From contig JAPLQF010000025.1 of NCBI GenBank assembly GCA_026399875.1, forward strand, positions 186,001 through 250,000: DNA of 64,000 nt, given 5' to 3'. The stretch's first letter is position 1. Every line of letters starts with the position of its first letter. Position numbers and translations under genes: made by a program. The notes below the pieces were generated by a model that saw only the letters and a list, made by a program, of their open reading frames with translations, was not told where the DNA came from and made no database searches. This DNA is from Burkholderiales bacterium (lineage in GTDB: Bacteria > Pseudomonadota > Gammaproteobacteria > Burkholderiales > Burkholderiaceae_E). Shown here piece by piece: positions 19,306 through 29,561 of the stretch.

Positions 19306-19776
19306 ATGCAGATCGAAAAAAATGTGTGGGTGACGGTTCGCTACAGGCTCTACGACTCGCAGGGCGAGGCCATTGAAGAAGGCGAGCGCGAGGTGACCTA
19401 TCTTCAGGGCGGTTATGGCTCGGTCTTCGAAAAAATCGAGACCGCGCTGCTCGGCAAGTCATTGGGCTACAGCACATCGCTCTATCTCGAGCCTGATGAC
19501 ACCTTCGGCGACTACAACGCCGAGTTGCTCAAGATGGCGGCACGCGATGTGTTTCCTGACGCACTCGAAGCGGGCATGACCTTCGAAAGCGTTCCTGGCG
19601 AACCGGCCGACGGAGAACTCTACACCGTCACCGACATCACCGACGAGGTCGTCATTCTCGACGGCAATCATCCGCTGGCCGGCATGTCATTGCGATTCGA
19701 TCTCGAGGTCGATGACCTTCGCGAAGCGACCAATGAAGAAGTGGCCGCCGAAATCGAGCGTCAGAAGCCTGACTGA
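19306..19776 (+). CDS. FKBP-type peptidyl-prolyl isomerase (SlyD-like)
   Basis: A 156-residue prolyl isomerase. The start MQIEKNVWVTVRYRLYDSQGEAIEE matches SlyD/FkpB-type proteins, as do the GGYGSVFEKIETALLGKSLG loop and DGNHPLAGMSLRFDLEV near the end. The insert-in-flap region (LEPDDTFGDYNAELL) is present. It lacks the His-rich nickel-binding tail of E. coli SlyD, so a metallochaperone role is unlikely. The chosen ATG at 19306 follows the divergent roxA start. Its 3' end overlaps the convergent metallophosphoesterase gene by 16 bases. Confidence 0.9.
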   Translation: MQIEKNVWVTVRYRLYDSQGEAIEEGEREVTYLQGGYGSVFEKIETALLGKSLGYSTSLYLEPDDTFGDYNAELLKMAARDVFPDALEAGMTFESVPGEPADGELYTVTDITDEVVILDGNHPLAGMSLRFDLEVDDLREATNEEVAAEIERQKPD

Positions 19777-20795
19777 CGGACCTCCCGGGTGCTGACCGTG
19801 AAGCGCTGCGGGCGACGCGGGTCATAGCCGATCCGCACCCAGTTCGAGCTCATCGGGTAGCCAAAGCTCTCGACCCGCATGAAGTTGTCAAGTGGACGAC
19901 CTTTGCTGTCTTCAAGCGGCTGGTCTGCCTTGAAGCGATGGCTGTCACCATGCACAAAGAGCACCTGACCGCGAAAGCTCTTGGCGATCTCCTTGAGCCA
20001 GGACAGAAATTGCCGATGGCCTTTCTCCGGAAACAGGCCAAAGCCGGGGTCGCCATGGGCGGCGATCACCAGCGCGCTCGCCTGCTCGCGCTCGGCCATG
20101 GCCAGGGCCTCGAAGAGCCAGGTCTGGTTGTTCTTCTGGCGCGCCTCGAATTCGTCGCGGCTGCCGGTGTATTCGTCCAGGCCGTTGTTGCCGCCCACCA
20201 CATGGATCGCCACGAATCGAACTGCGCCGATCTTCCAGCGCACGTTCTCCGGCATCTGCGCCTGTCGCTCGAAAGCCATCGAGGATATGGCTGAATGCCC
20301 ATTGCGCCCGAGCGGCTCGGGGCGCGACCAGAAGGTCTTGCGCAGCATCGCGAGACGCTCGCGCGGATCGAAGCTGCCTGCAGAGCGACGGTGGCAGTCG
20401 GTCCATTCGTTGTCACCGGGCAGCAGCACCAGCGGGTGGGCGCTCGCATCGAGCAATCTCAGTCGACGCTGGTAGAGCTCGTTCGAGCAGGTTTCGCGCG
20501 AGGCCTTGATGTCGCCGACATGCACAACGAACGCGAGCGGCTCGGCATCGATCTGGGTGAGCATCGCCGACAGTCGCGGCTCATCCAGATCGGAGTAGGG
20601 CAGATCGCCGATCAGCGCGAAGGCAAAAGGGCTGTCGTCGACGATCGCCGAAGCGGTCAGACGGCTCGATGCATCCTGGCCAGTCTGGACCGGCTGCGCC
20701 TGCGAGCCTTGCCAAAGGCCTGCGCCCATCGCCGCGCCGAATGTGATCGCCCTCAGTGCGCGACGTCTGGGCGACGGTGTGAGCAGCGGCTTCAA
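19761..20795 (-). CDS. Exported metallophosphoesterase
   Basis: Calcineurin-like phosphoesterase of 344 residues. The metal motifs are visible as [33 protein letters not shown] and FVHGDSHRF. The N-terminus carries an Arg cluster and a hydrophobic segment ([21 protein letters not shown]), a signal peptide resembling a Tat or Sec type with cleavage near SQAQ. The start is a TTG in a TTGA overlap with the mutS stop, which implies coupling to mutS. Periplasmic phosphatase or nucleotidase activity fits; the substrate is unknown. Confidence 0.87.
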   Translation of the reverse strand: MKPLLTPSPRRRALRAITFGAAMGAGLWQGSQAQPVQTGQDASSRLTASAIVDDSPFAFALIGDLPYSDLDEPRLSAMLTQIDAEPLAFVVHVGDIKASRETCSNELYQRRLRLLDASAHPLVLLPGDNEWTDCHRRSAGSFDPRERLAMLRKTFWSRPEPLGRNGHSAISSMAFERQAQMPENVRWKIGAVRFVAIHVVGGNNGLDEYTGSRDEFEARQKNNQTWLFEALAMAEREQASALVIAAHGDPGFGLFPEKGHRQFLSWLKEIAKSFRGQVLFVHGDSHRFKADQPLEDSKGRPLDNFMRVESFGYPMSSNWVRIGYDPRRPQRFTVSTREVRQSGF

Positions 20796-23566
20796 TGGTC
20801 CGGATCCTGATTGTCAAGCATGGCGCGCAGCCGATACAGCGCCTCCATAGCCTGGCGCGGATTCAGGGTGTCGGGGTCGATGTCTGCCAGCGCGGCGGCC
20901 AACCGATGCGCGGTCATCGAAGCGCTGGCTGGCGCGACCTTGTCGTCGTTGCCCGCAGGCGAATCTTCCTGCACCGAATCGCTTGCGCCCGTCTGCACTG
21001 AAGTGGGGTCGTCTTCGAGCAGGCCGAAGAGCTCGAGCTGGTCGTCGTGAGCGCGTGCACGCGCTTCAAGCTGCTCAAGCAGCAGACCGGCTTTGCGCAC
21101 GACCGCAGCAGGCAGCCCGGCAAGCCGCCCGACCTGCAGACCATAGCTGCGATTGGCCGGGCCGGGTCTGACCTCGTGAAGGAAGACGATGCCGCCCTGA
21201 TGCTCCGCCGCCGCCAGATGCAGATTGAGTGCAGCCGGCGAGGTCTGGGCAAGCTGTGTCAGCTCGAAATAGTGCGTGGCAAACAGCGTCATGGCACGGT
21301 TGTGCTGCAGCAGCCGTTCGGCAATCGCATGCGCAAGCGCCAGACCGTCGAAGGTCGAGGTGCCGCGCCCGACTTCATCCATCAGCACCAATGACTGGGG
21401 CCCGGCGGCTGACAGGATGCTTGCCGCCTCGGTCATCTCGACCATGAAGGTCGAGCGCCCGCCGGCGAGATCATCCGACGCACCGATGCGCGTGAAGATC
21501 CGGTCGATCGGGCCGATCTCGCATGACTGCGCCGGCACGAAGGCCCCGCAGTGCGCCAGCAGGGCGATCAGAGCGACCTGACGCATGAAAGTTGATTTGC
21601 CGCCCATGTTGGGGCCGGTGATCAGGAGCATGCGGCGCTCGGGCGACATCAGGCAGTCGTTGGGTGTGAATCGCTCGACCCCGGCCTCGACCACAGGATG
21701 ACGCCCGCCTCGAATCTCGATGCCTGGCACCCGGCTCAGACGGGGGCGCACCCAGCCTGCATCGGCGGCCACCACTGCAAATGCGCCCAGCACGTCGAGT
21801 TCGGCGACCGCCTGACCGAGCCTTTGCAGCGCGCTGACATGCGGTGCCAGACCGGCCAGCAGGAGGTCGTAGAGCGTCTTTTCGCGCGCCAGCGCCCGGT
21901 CGCGTGCCGAAAGCGCGCGATCCTCAAATGCCTTGAGCTCGGGTGTGATGTAGCGCTCGGCATTCTTGAGTGTCTGGCGTCGTCGATAGTCAAGCGGCAC
22001 CTTCTCGGCCTGACCATTGCTGATCTCGATGAAAAAGCCGTGCACGCCGTTGTAGCCGACCTTGAGGTTGGGGATGCCGGTGCGCTCACGTTCGGTGCGC
22101 TCGAGCGCGGCGACGAAGGCGTCGCAGTCGCGGTCGATGTTGCGAAGCTCATCGAGCTCGGCATCGTGTCCGCCCCGGATCACGCCGCCGTCGCGCACCA
22201 TGGCGGCAGGCTCGTCGAGCAGGGTTTCGGCAAGCTGATGGGCAAGCGCCGGATCGATCGCAAAGGCGCTTCGATAGGGGGCAAACAAAGATTGCGACAG
22301 GGATTGCGACAGGCCTGCCGCAGGCTCCAGGCGCGCCAGCAGCCGGTCGATCGTGCCGATGGCGCCAAGCGCATCACGCAGCGCCGCCAGCTCGCGCGGG
22401 CGCACGGTGGCCAGCGCGATGCGCGCCGCGATCCGCTCGAAATCGACGCAAGCTGCCAGTTCATTGCGCAGCGCCACGCGCGGCGCCTGCAATTGTTCGA
22501 CCACCTCATGCCGCCGGCCGATCTCGGCAGCATCGCGGATCGGCTGCAGCAGCCAGCGACGCAGCAGGCGGCTGCCGGGCGCGCTCGCACAGTGGTCCAG
22601 GCGCGACAGCAGTGTTGGCGAGGCATCGCCCCGAATGGTCTCGACGATCTCGAGATTGCGCCGCGCCACCGCATCGAGCACGACACGGTTGTCTCCATGG
22701 TCGACCCGCAACGGCTGCAGATGGGTCGGTGCATGCCCCTGAGTGCGTGCGACATAGGCCAGCAGCGCACCGGCGGCTCCGATTGCATCGGGCAAGTCAT
22801 CGGCATCGCTGCCCGCCAGGCTTGCAACACCGAGCTGTTCGGCCAGTTGACCGCGGGCTCGCTGGGCATCGAACTGCCAGGCCGGACATCGGCTGATCGG
22901 CAGTCCGGCCGCGGCCAGCTCGATCGATTCGAGTGCGGCATCGCTGGCAGCCGATGCGGCCACGCGCGAACGCGCAGGCGAGTATCCCGCCGACTCGGGA
23001 AGCAGCAGCTCGGCCGGGCGCAGCCGCTCGAGTTCGGCCGCGAATTGCGAGGCATCGATGTCGGCGAGCCAGCATTCGCCGCTGGCCACGATCATGCGGG
23101 CCAGGGCGAGCCTGCGCCCGCCCGCGGTCACCTTCACCGCCAGGATCGGCCGGTCTTCCCGATCGGGCAGCAGTGCGGCATCGGTGAGCGTGCCGGGCGT
23201 GACCAGGCGCATCACCTTTCTCTCGACCGGGCCCTTCGAGGTGGCCGGATCGCCGAGCTGCTCGCAGATTGCGACCGACTCGCCCATCTTCACCAGCCGG
23301 GCCAGGTACTGCTCGGCGGCATGAAAGGGCACGCCCGCCATCCTGATCGGCTCACCGTTGGAGGCGCCGCGCCGGGTCAGCGTGATGCCGAGCAGCCGGG
23401 CTGCCTTGTCGGCATCGTCGTGAAAGAGCTCATAGAAATCGCCCATGCGATAAAAGAGCAGCACCGACGGGTACTCGGCCTTGATGCGAAAGTACTGCTG
23501 CATCATGGGCGTGTGGCCGGAATGCGGCTGTCCGGTCGCCGGGGCGGGATGACTCTGTGTCGACAT
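20792..23566 (-). CDS. mutS: DNA mismatch repair protein MutS
   Basis: Mismatch-recognition ATPase, 924 residues, longer than E. coli MutS (853). The N-terminal mismatch-binding motif is RMGDFYELF (the Phe-x-Glu pair). The connector, clamp and lever regions follow. The Walker A is [14 protein letters not shown] (about residue 650), with Walker B/D-loop [14 protein letters not shown] and [13 protein letters not shown]-terminal dimerisation helix region is recognisable at [15 protein letters not shown]. It starts 17 bases after the hybrid kinase stop and overlaps the metallophosphoesterase gene, making a compact minus-strand run. Confidence 0.97.
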   Translation of the reverse strand: MSTQSHPAPATGQPHSGHTPMMQQYFRIKAEYPSVLLFYRMGDFYELFHDDADKAARLLGITLTRRGASNGEPIRMAGVPFHAAEQYLARLVKMGESVAICEQLGDPATSKGPVERKVMRLVTPGTLTDAALLPDREDRPILAVKVTAGGRRLALARMIVASGECWLADIDASQFAAELERLRPAELLLPESAGYSPARSRVAASAASDAALESIELAAAGLPISRCPAWQFDAQRARGQLAEQLGVASLAGSDADDLPDAIGAAGALLAYVARTQGHAPTHLQPLRVDHGDNRVVLDAVARRNLEIVETIRGDASPTLLSRLDHCASAPGSRLLRRWLLQPIRDAAEIGRRHEVVEQLQAPRVALRNELAACVDFERIAARIALATVRPRELAALRDALGAIGTIDRLLARLEPAAGLSQSLSQSLFAPYRSAFAIDPALAHQLAETLLDEPAAMVRDGGVIRGGHDAELDELRNIDRDCDAFVAALERTERERTGIPNLKVGYNGVHGFFIEISNGQAEKVPLDYRRRQTLKNAERYITPELKAFEDRALSARDRALAREKTLYDLLLAGLAPHVSALQRLGQAVAELDVLGAFAVVAADAGWVRPRLSRVPGIEIRGGRHPVVEAGVERFTPNDCLMSPERRMLLITGPNMGGKSTFMRQVALIALLAHCGAFVPAQSCEIGPIDRIFTRIGASDDLAGGRSTFMVEMTEAASILSAAGPQSLVLMDEVGRGTSTFDGLALAHAIAERLLQHNRAMTLFATHYFELTQLAQTSPAALNLHLAAAEHQGGIVFLHEVRPGPANRSYGLQVGRLAGLPAAVVRKAGLLLEQLEARARAHDDQLELFGLLEDDPTSVQTGASDSVQEDSPAGNDDKVAPASASMTAHRLAAALADIDPDTLNPRQAMEALYRLRAMLDNQDPDH

Positions 23567-23583
23567 CGATGGCCTGATCGATC

Positions 23584-26445
23584 TCAGGCGGGCAAATGTT
23601 GTCCAGTAGTCAGTGTACGCAGTCGGGCCATCAGGGCGCAGGCGAAGGCCGGCCAGGCCGCTCTCGCGCCATCCAGGATCGCCTGAGCCGGCCGGGCGTC
23701 GATGCCGCCATGTCGTGCCGTGGTGGTGAGCCTGGCAAAGTCATCGGCGAGCGGGTCGGCATGAAAGGTCAGGCAAAGACCCTTGGCGCTGTGCGACAGG
23801 CGCATCACTTCCGGCCAGTCGAGCGCCGAGATGGCTGTGGCCATTTTGGTGAAGTCGGCTTCCATCGATTCGATGAAAGACTCTGCGACGATCGAGATCG
23901 TGTCGGGATCGGCTCTGCGCAGGGCCTGAGCGTAGTCGAACTCGGTGATGGGCGGCACCACGGATCGATCGCGTTTCCCGGCGAGTCGTTCGATCGCTTC
24001 TTTGAGGTAGTTGGTCGAGATCGGCTTGGAGATGTAATCGTCCATGCCGGCGGCCAGACACCGCTCGCGATCACCGGCCATCGCGTTGGCCGTCATGGCG
24101 ATGATCGGTATCGCCCGAATCTCGGGGTTTTCCTGAGCCCGGATGCGGGCGGAGGCCTCAAAGCCATCCATGACCGGCATCTGACAATCCATGAGGACCA
24201 GGTCAAATCGACGTTCGCTCAGGCGCTCGAGCGCTTGGGCGCCGTTCTCTGCAACCGTGCAGGTGATGCCCCATCTTGTCAGCCAGGTTCGGGCGAGTTT
24301 CTGGTTCACCAGATTGTCTTCGACAAGCAGCACCTCGATGCCGGCGATCGACGAAGCTTCCTGACTCGGGACGCCGGTGCGCTCGGCAAGGCCGCCGTTC
24401 AGCCGCTCAGGTGCAGCAGCGGCAACCTTGAAAATTGCACCAAGGATCGACTGGAGGTCGGGCAGGGTCCCGGGCTTGAGCAGGTGGGCATGGATGCCGG
24501 CCTGCTTCATCTGGTGCGCACTCGAGTAAGCCAAGGCCGAAGTGAGCAAAAGCACCGGAGTCGATTGCCCCATTGTCTGGGTCAGCATCCGGCACAGGGT
24601 CAGGCCATCGAGCCCGGGCATCGACTGATCGACAATGGCCGCTGCGAACTCGCCGTGTCGTGATCCGATACTGCCGAGCGCGACCTGCGGATCGGTGAAC
24701 GACTCGCTGGCGGCACCAAGACTGGCGAGCTGGCGTACCAGGATTGCTGCGCTGCGAGGGTTGTCGTCGACCACCGCGATGCGGCGCCCGCTCAGCAGGT
24801 GGGCGGCCTTAGCCTGTGGTGCAGGTTCGGCAGTCGACCAGGGCATCGGAATCAGGCATCTGAAATGCGATCCCTTGCCTGTGTCGCTCTCGACCGAGAC
24901 CGAACCGCCCATGGCTTCACTGAGTCTGCGGGTGATTGACAGCCCAAGACCGGTCCCGCCAAAGCGCCGGGTGATGGTCGAATCTTCCTGGGTAAAGGGG
25001 TCGAAAAGCCTTGCCAGACTCCTGGCTTCGATCCCCACGCCGGTGTCGATCACCGAAAGCTCGATCAGGGCAGATGGCCCGTCGATTCGGGCGCTCATCC
25101 GGACCAGAACTTCGCCTTCGATCGTGAATTTGATCGCGTTCGAGACCAGATTCAGCAGAATCTGACGGAATCGGCCCGGATCGCCGCGCAGGACTCGCGG
25201 CAGGCTGTCATCGATGTCGAGCACCAGCTCCAGACCCTTTTCGGCGGCCTTGACCGCCATCGGTCGCAGCGCTTCGCCGAGCAGTTGCGGCATGTCGAAG
25301 TCGATCCGCTCGATCGCGAGTTTGCCGGCCTCGATCTTCGAGAAGTCGAGGATGTCATTGATGATCTGCAGCAGAGACATCGCCGAGTTCTTGGCGATCT
25401 GCAGGTATTCGCGCTGATTCGGGTCGACCGCCAGATCGAGCGCGAGATTGGCCATCCCGATCAGGCCATTCATCGGCGTTCTGATTTCGTGACTCATATT
25501 GGCCAGGAAGTCGCTCTTGAGCCGGTTGGCGCTTTCTGCGGCGCTCTTGGCGGCCATCAGCTCGCGTGTCGCCTGCTTGATCTCGGTCATATCGACGACC
25601 ACACCGACCAGGCCGGTCGATTTGCCGTCGGGGCTCTTGATCGCGGCTTTGGTGATCTGCAGGTCGACCTGCGAGCCGTCCTTCGTCTTGAATGAGGTCT
25701 CGGAAGCCGATGAGCTGCCATTTGCGAGCAGATCTTCTTCCTTGCTGTGGATCTTGCGGGCGGCTGAGTGCTGATTGAGTTGGTCCCAGCGCTTGCCGAG
25801 CATGATGTCGCGGCCGAGTTCGGTATGGTCGAAAAAGGCGTCGTTGCCTCGCACATAGCGCAGCTGTTCGTCTTTCACGAAGACCGGCAAAGGAATTGAT
25901 TCGAAGAGCGCCTCGATCAGGTCGGAATGCCGCTGAATCACCTCTTCCGCCCGGATGCGCGCGGTTATGTCTGTGCGTGCGGCGATATACCGTTCGATCA
26001 CACCATCGGCATTCAGCACCGGCACGATGGTCGACTGGACCCAGTGGTTTTCGCCGCGCTTGTTCCGGTTGCAGATCACGCCGCGCCAAACCGAGCCCGA
26101 GGTGATCGTCGTCCAGAGGTCATCAAAAAAGGACTTCGGATGGATGCCGGAATTGACGATCCGATGATTCCGGCCAATCAGTTCATCACGCGAATAGCCG
26201 CTGATCTCGCAGAAATTGTCATTGACGAACAGAATATCCCCGCGACTGTCGGTCACGCTGACGACGGCATGCTGGTCGAGCGCGCGCTGCAGCACCGAGA
26301 TCTCATCCATCGCTTTGCGTTGGCGTTCAGCCGCGCGGCGCAAGGTCAGCGAGGCCTGTTCAGCATTCGACATGTCCGCGACCTTGCCGTCTTCGCTGAG
26401 TTCGGCGCAGGCCTCGCGCATCGCCTCGACCATCTGCGTCTGCAC
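23584..26445 (-). CDS. Hybrid sensor histidine kinase (PAS-PAS-HisKA-HATPase-REC-REC-Hpt), N-terminus out of frame
   Basis: The intact frame encodes 953 residues from a GTG that is probably not the true start. Domains in order are: two PAS domains ([34 protein letters not shown]), HisKA with phospho-His in [13 protein letters not shown], and HATPase with [17 protein letters not shown] and GGTGLGLSI. Two receiver domains follow (VVDDN...[18 protein letters not shown]...[10 protein letters not shown]) and a C-terminal Hpt domain (LSHSAKGLC). This is a multistep phosphorelay protein. The family's usual N-terminal segment lies in another frame at 26446-26708. The output partner is unknown. It follows the FIST gene and precedes mutS by 17 bases. 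Confidence 0.9.
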   Translation of the reverse strand: MQTQMVEAMREACAELSEDGKVADMSNAEQASLTLRRAAERQRKAMDEISVLQRALDQHAVVSVTDSRGDILFVNDNFCEISGYSRDELIGRNHRIVNSGIHPKSFFDDLWTTITSGSVWRGVICNRNKRGENHWVQSTIVPVLNADGVIERYIAARTDITARIRAEEVIQRHSDLIEALFESIPLPVFVKDEQLRYVRGNDAFFDHTELGRDIMLGKRWDQLNQHSAARKIHSKEEDLLANGSSSASETSFKTKDGSQVDLQITKAAIKSPDGKSTGLVGVVVDMTEIKQATRELMAAKSAAESANRLKSDFLANMSHEIRTPMNGLIGMANLALDLAVDPNQREYLQIAKNSAMSLLQIINDILDFSKIEAGKLAIERIDFDMPQLLGEALRPMAVKAAEKGLELVLDIDDSLPRVLRGDPGRFRQILLNLVSNAIKFTIEGEVLVRMSARIDGPSALIELSVIDTGVGIEARSLARLFDPFTQEDSTITRRFGGTGLGLSITRRLSEAMGGSVSVESDTGKGSHFRCLIPMPWSTAEPAPQAKAAHLLSGRRIAVVDDNPRSAAILVRQLASLGAASESFTDPQVALGSIGSRHGEFAAAIVDQSMPGLDGLTLCRMLTQTMGQSTPVLLLTSALAYSSAHQMKQAGIHAHLLKPGTLPDLQSILGAIFKVAAAAPERLNGGLAERTGVPSQEASSIAGIEVLLVEDNLVNQKLARTWLTRWGITCTVAENGAQALERLSERRFDLVLMDCQMPVMDGFEASARIRAQENPEIRAIPIIAMTANAMAGDRERCLAAGMDDYISKPISTNYLKEAIERLAGKRDRSVVPPITEFDYAQALRRADPDTISIVAESFIESMEADFTKMATAISALDWPEVMRLSHSAKGLCLTFHADPLADDFARLTTTARHGGIDARPAQAILDGARAAWPAFACALMARLRTLTTGQHLPA

Positions 26446-26708
26446 CTCAGTTCGGTGGCGAGCCGCGCATTGGCATCGATCATCTCGTCGGACGAAATCT
26501 CGAGTGAACGGCCCTTGAGTTCGAGGTCTCGTTCGAACTGATCGTAGGAGTCGTCGATACGCGTCAGCAGCGTGCCCAGCCCGCTCGCCAGGATTGCCTC
26601 GCTGCTCTCAGGTGCTGCACTGGCCAGACACTCTCGGAGCAAACCGTCGAGTGCTTCCGGGGTCAAACCGAAAGCCTTCTTCAGGTGTCTGCGAAGCGTT
26701 GGATTCAT
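26346..26708 (-). pseudogene. N-terminal segment of the hybrid kinase, separated by a frameshift
   Basis: This 120-residue frame starts with an ATG in a 4-base overlap with the FIST gene stop, as expected for a coupled gene pair. Residues 1 to about 87 (MNPTLRRHLKKAFGL, then YDQFERDLELKGRSLEISSDEM and NARLATEL) match the helical N-terminus I associate with FIST-linked hybrid kinases. After LATEL the frame becomes an Arg-rich shadow of the kinase frame. The kinase frame is read from about 26445. Inserting one base near 26446-26452 would give a continuous protein of about 1041 residues. This may be a real mutation, a sequencing error or recoding. Confidence 0.75.
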
Positions 26709-27856
26709 GGACTGACCGGTGTTTCGGCGAAACTTGTCACGGTCATCGTCTGATTGTGCAATGAGCAGCTCTTGAGGTCTGCGCCACAGATTTCGCCGTT
26801 CGAATAGAAGCCGCCGATCGCGGCCTGCGGGCCCAGCACATCGGACAGGCCTTCAGCTTCTTCTTCGGTGCGCGCGCCCATGACCAGTTTACGACCGACG
26901 CAACTGATCGCCAGCAAGGCTCTTGGCGCATCTCCGAGGTTTCGGAGAGACCGCGCTGCGGCCATTGCAGCCAATGCCAGTCCGTCAGTGAAGGCATGCA
27001 TCAGGGTCAGATAGCCGCCTTCTTCGATTGAGCCGGCAAAGGTCAGCGAGCCCTGCGCTTCGTCGACCGCGAGGATGGTACGAAGAATGCCGGTGGGCTC
27101 GCGCAATGCCGAGCGCGTCTCGAAGGGAAACAGCAGGGCCGAGCCGGGCAGATCGGCGGCATGGTCGCCGAGATATTTCTTGTAGATCGCGAGTGCAGGT
27201 TCTCCGTCGAGTTCGTAGAGGATGTTGCCCCTGGCGCGGGTCGCCTTGCGGGCGGGCCCGAAGGGTTTCCAGCCGCCTTCGCAGGCACTTTGAATATTGA
27301 GTGTCCGGCCATAGAAACCGATGATGAAAGCGGTCCGTGCGCCGACGCCTGCAGGAGTGAGCGGACAGGTGCCGGCAAAGGTCCCGGCATCGCCCGCGAG
27401 CCCGCCCGACAGGCTGCAGTCCTCCGGCAGTACGCTTCTGACGCCGTCGATCAGTGCCGACCCGTTCAGGTCAGTGCCCGGCGCAATGACCAGCGCATGC
27501 CGCAGACCCTCGGTCGATATGCCGTTTGCCAGCGCGGCTCCGGCTGAAAAAGAATTCTGGATCCCGGGAACATCAGCCTGGGACCATTCGATGCGGGCAT
27601 CGGGCGAGTCGAAGCCAATGGCGAGCAGCGACAGCGACCCGTCATCGACAGTGGTCCCGCTGATCTCGCCGGCCGTCGAGCATCCAAAGCACAAGGCCTG
27701 CGGCCAGGCGGCAGCCAATCGAGTCAGTACCGCAGGATCCTTGAACCACTCGAGTCCGGCGAACATGAACACAAGCTGCGGCCTGACGTCGCTGACGATA
27801 TCGCTGGCAGGGGCAATGTTGTGGCGGTTCTTGATCGATGTGCTGGCGCAGCGCAT
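26705..27856 (-). CDS. FIST domain sensory protein
   Basis: A 383-residue protein made of FIST-N and FIST-C domains. Known FIST proteins are cytoplasmic or kinase-linked sensors, proposed to bind small ligands such as amino acids. FIST-N features are LVFMFAGLEWFKDP-type strands and FGCSTAGEISG. FIST-C features are LSGGLAGDAG, VGFY-like IIGFYGR, and near the end AIGGFYSNGEICG followed by LHNQTMTVTSFAE. No signal peptide or membrane helix is seen. Its stop overlaps the kinase N-terminus (ATGA), the standard FIST-sensor-kinase pairing. Confidence 0.92.
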   Translation of the reverse strand: MRCASTSIKNRHNIAPASDIVSDVRPQLVFMFAGLEWFKDPAVLTRLAAAWPQALCFGCSTAGEISGTTVDDGSLSLLAIGFDSPDARIEWSQADVPGIQNSFSAGAALANGISTEGLRHALVIAPGTDLNGSALIDGVRSVLPEDCSLSGGLAGDAGTFAGTCPLTPAGVGARTAFIIGFYGRTLNIQSACEGGWKPFGPARKATRARGNILYELDGEPALAIYKKYLGDHAADLPGSALLFPFETRSALREPTGILRTILAVDEAQGSLTFAGSIEEGGYLTLMHAFTDGLALAAMAAARSLRNLGDAPRALLAISCVGRKLVMGARTEEEAEGLSDVLGPQAAIGGFYSNGEICGADLKSCSLHNQTMTVTSFAETPVSP

Positions 27857-27937
27857 ACATTCGTCCTGAGGTGGGTCGTCACTGCTCCCGGCATTGTGAC
27901 GAAATCATGAACTCGTACTGCTTTTGGATGATTTCAT

Positions 27938-27955
27938 GCCTGGCTGTTGCCAGGC
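27938..27955. repeat. Hairpin in the 27857-28149 intergenic region
   Basis: GCCTGGC-TGTT-GCCAGGC forms a perfect 7-bp stem with a 4-base loop between the divergent FIST and GNAT genes. The gap also holds an inverted pair GAAATCAT/ATGATTTC (27901-27935) and a 14-base palindrome TCTGTCCGGACAGA (27977-27990). These could be regulator sites for either gene. No gene is seen in the gap. Confidence 0.35.
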
Positions 27956-28111
27956 AGCGCTGTCTGCCTCTTTATCTCTGTCCGGACAGATGGGACGGAT
28001 GGCCGGTCAGTTGCTGCGACAGGCGCCAGGACAGAAATGCGACGGCTTTCGAAAAACCTAGTCCGTCCGGATGGCATCGAGAATCCTGATGAGCCCTGAA
28101 TCTCTGAGGCT

Positions 28112-28117
28112 TAGAAT
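28112..28117 (+). promoter_or_regulatory. Putative -10 box for the GNAT gene
   Basis: TAGAAT, 32 bases upstream of the ATG at 28150. No clear -35 element is visible. Confidence 0.35.
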
Positions 28118-28149
28118 CGATCTCATCTTTTTTATGGGTCCTTTGCGCC

Positions 28150-28635
28150 ATGACTGCTTCAACCGATGCCTCATCGTCCCAATCAAAGGGCGGACTGATC
28201 CTGCGTCCTGTGACACCTGCCGACCATGATCACTGGATGCCCTTGTGGCGGGGCTATCAGACTTTCTATAAGGTCGATATTCCGGCCGCGACCAGCGCGG
28301 TCACCTGGCAAAGGCTGCTCGACCCCAACGAGCCGATGCATGCGGTGATCGCCTGGCAGGGCGATCGGGCGGTGGGCATGGTTCACTGGATCTATCACCG
28401 CGCCTGCTGGAGCGTGGGTGATTTCTCCTATCTCAACGATCTGTTCGCCGAGCCTGATGTGCGCGGCACAGGCGTGGGCCGTGCCCTGATTGAGCATGTC
28501 TATCAGCAGTCTGCCGCCGCAGGCTGCTCACGGGTCTACTGGCTCACGCATGAAACGAATGAGGTGGCGATGAGGCTCTATGACCGGATCGCAGAGCGAT
28601 CGGGCTTCATTCAATACCGCAAGGCGGTCGGCTGA
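28150..28635 (+). CDS. GNAT family N-acetyltransferase
   Basis: A 161-residue acyl-CoA N-acyltransferase. The acetyl-CoA-binding motif A is recognisable as LFAEPDVRGTGVGRALIEHV, with ...RVYWLTHETNEVAMRLYDRIAE as the later helix. LRPVTPADHDHWMPLW opens the fold. The substrate is unknown. It is convergent with suhB, whose stop lies 2 bases away, so the two transcripts overlap or end together. Confidence 0.9.
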   Translation: MTASTDASSSQSKGGLILRPVTPADHDHWMPLWRGYQTFYKVDIPAATSAVTWQRLLDPNEPMHAVIAWQGDRAVGMVHWIYHRACWSVGDFSYLNDLFAEPDVRGTGVGRALIEHVYQQSAAAGCSRVYWLTHETNEVAMRLYDRIAERSGFIQYRKAVG

Positions 28636-28637
28636 GA

Positions 28638-29441
28638 TCAGCGCGACGGGGCGAAGAGGGTCACCATCTGGCTGAAGACTTTCGGGGTGGCAGCCAAAAC
28701 CTGTTTCGAGAAGATGCAGTCGGCTTCACCGGCCAGATCGCCGACAAGACCGCCCGCCTCGCTCACCAGGAGGCTGCCGGCGGCCACATCCCAGGGCATC
28801 AGACCGATCTCGAAAAAGCCGTCGTAGCGCCCGCAGGCAACATAGGCCAGATCGAGCGCTGCCGCACCCGGGCGACGCACCCCCGCAGCGCGCAGCGACA
28901 CCGCCTTGAGCATCGTCATATACCGGTCGATGTCGTCGATCTCGCGAAACGGAAAGCCGGTGCCGATCAGGGACCCGTCGATCCGGGTGCGCGGCGAGAC
29001 GCGGATGCGGCGGTCGTTGAGAAAGGCGCCGCTGCCTTTGCTCGCGGAAAAGATCTCATCGCGGTTGGGGTCATAGACCAGCGCCTGGGTCACCACGCCG
29101 CGCTGCATGAGCGCAATCGACACGCAATAGTGCGGCAGCCCGTGGATGAAGTTGGTCGTGCCGTCCAGGGGGTCGATGATCCAGATGTTTTCGGCCTGAT
29201 GAGGTGCCTGCTCGATCTTGCCGATGGTGTGTCCCGACTCTTCCGCCAGGAAGGCATGGGTCGGATAGGCCTGGCGCAGGGTCGTGATGATCACCTCCTC
29301 TGCGGCCCGGTCGACTTCGGTGACGAAATCGTTTCGCTGCTTGACCGCGACCTTGACGGTCTCGATATCGAGGCTGGCTCGAGTGATGATGCGCCCGGCG
29401 GCGCGCGCGGCGCGCACCGCGACGTTCAACATGGGATGCAT
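28638..29441 (-). CDS. suhB: Inositol monophosphatase family protein SuhB
   Basis: Mg-dependent, Li-sensitive sugar phosphatase; in E. coli SuhB also acts in rRNA antitermination. From the ATG at 29441 it has 267 residues, the usual size; the longer upstream frame adds unrelated residues. Motifs are FLAEESGHT (Glu ligand), [23 protein letters not shown] (the DPxDxT signature), and [18 protein letters not shown] (the second metal signature). It is divergent from the symporter gene, with 120 bases between starts. Confidence 0.94.
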   Translation of the reverse strand: MHPMLNVAVRAARAAGRIITRASLDIETVKVAVKQRNDFVTEVDRAAEEVIITTLRQAYPTHAFLAEESGHTIGKIEQAPHQAENIWIIDPLDGTTNFIHGLPHYCVSIALMQRGVVTQALVYDPNRDEIFSASKGSGAFLNDRRIRVSPRTRIDGSLIGTGFPFREIDDIDRYMTMLKAVSLRAAGVRRPGAAALDLAYVACGRYDGFFEIGLMPWDVAAGSLLVSEAGGLVGDLAGEADCIFSKQVLAATPKVFSQMVTLFAPSR

Positions 29442-29561
29442 GGGGCGTCGCCTGAAGTAAACCCGGCATTGTAAGCGCCCTGACCCCACCTGCCCGCAGG
29501 CTGTTGCAACAGCAGGGCTTTGTCGGGTCATAATCCGTTATCCCACCGAATCGCTTCTGCC

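Noticed and set aside
21698-23686. A 662-codon plus-strand frame opposite mutS
   Set aside because: Antisense shadow of mutS; composition is Arg/Gln/His-rich with no motifs, and mutS has all its catalytic motifs.
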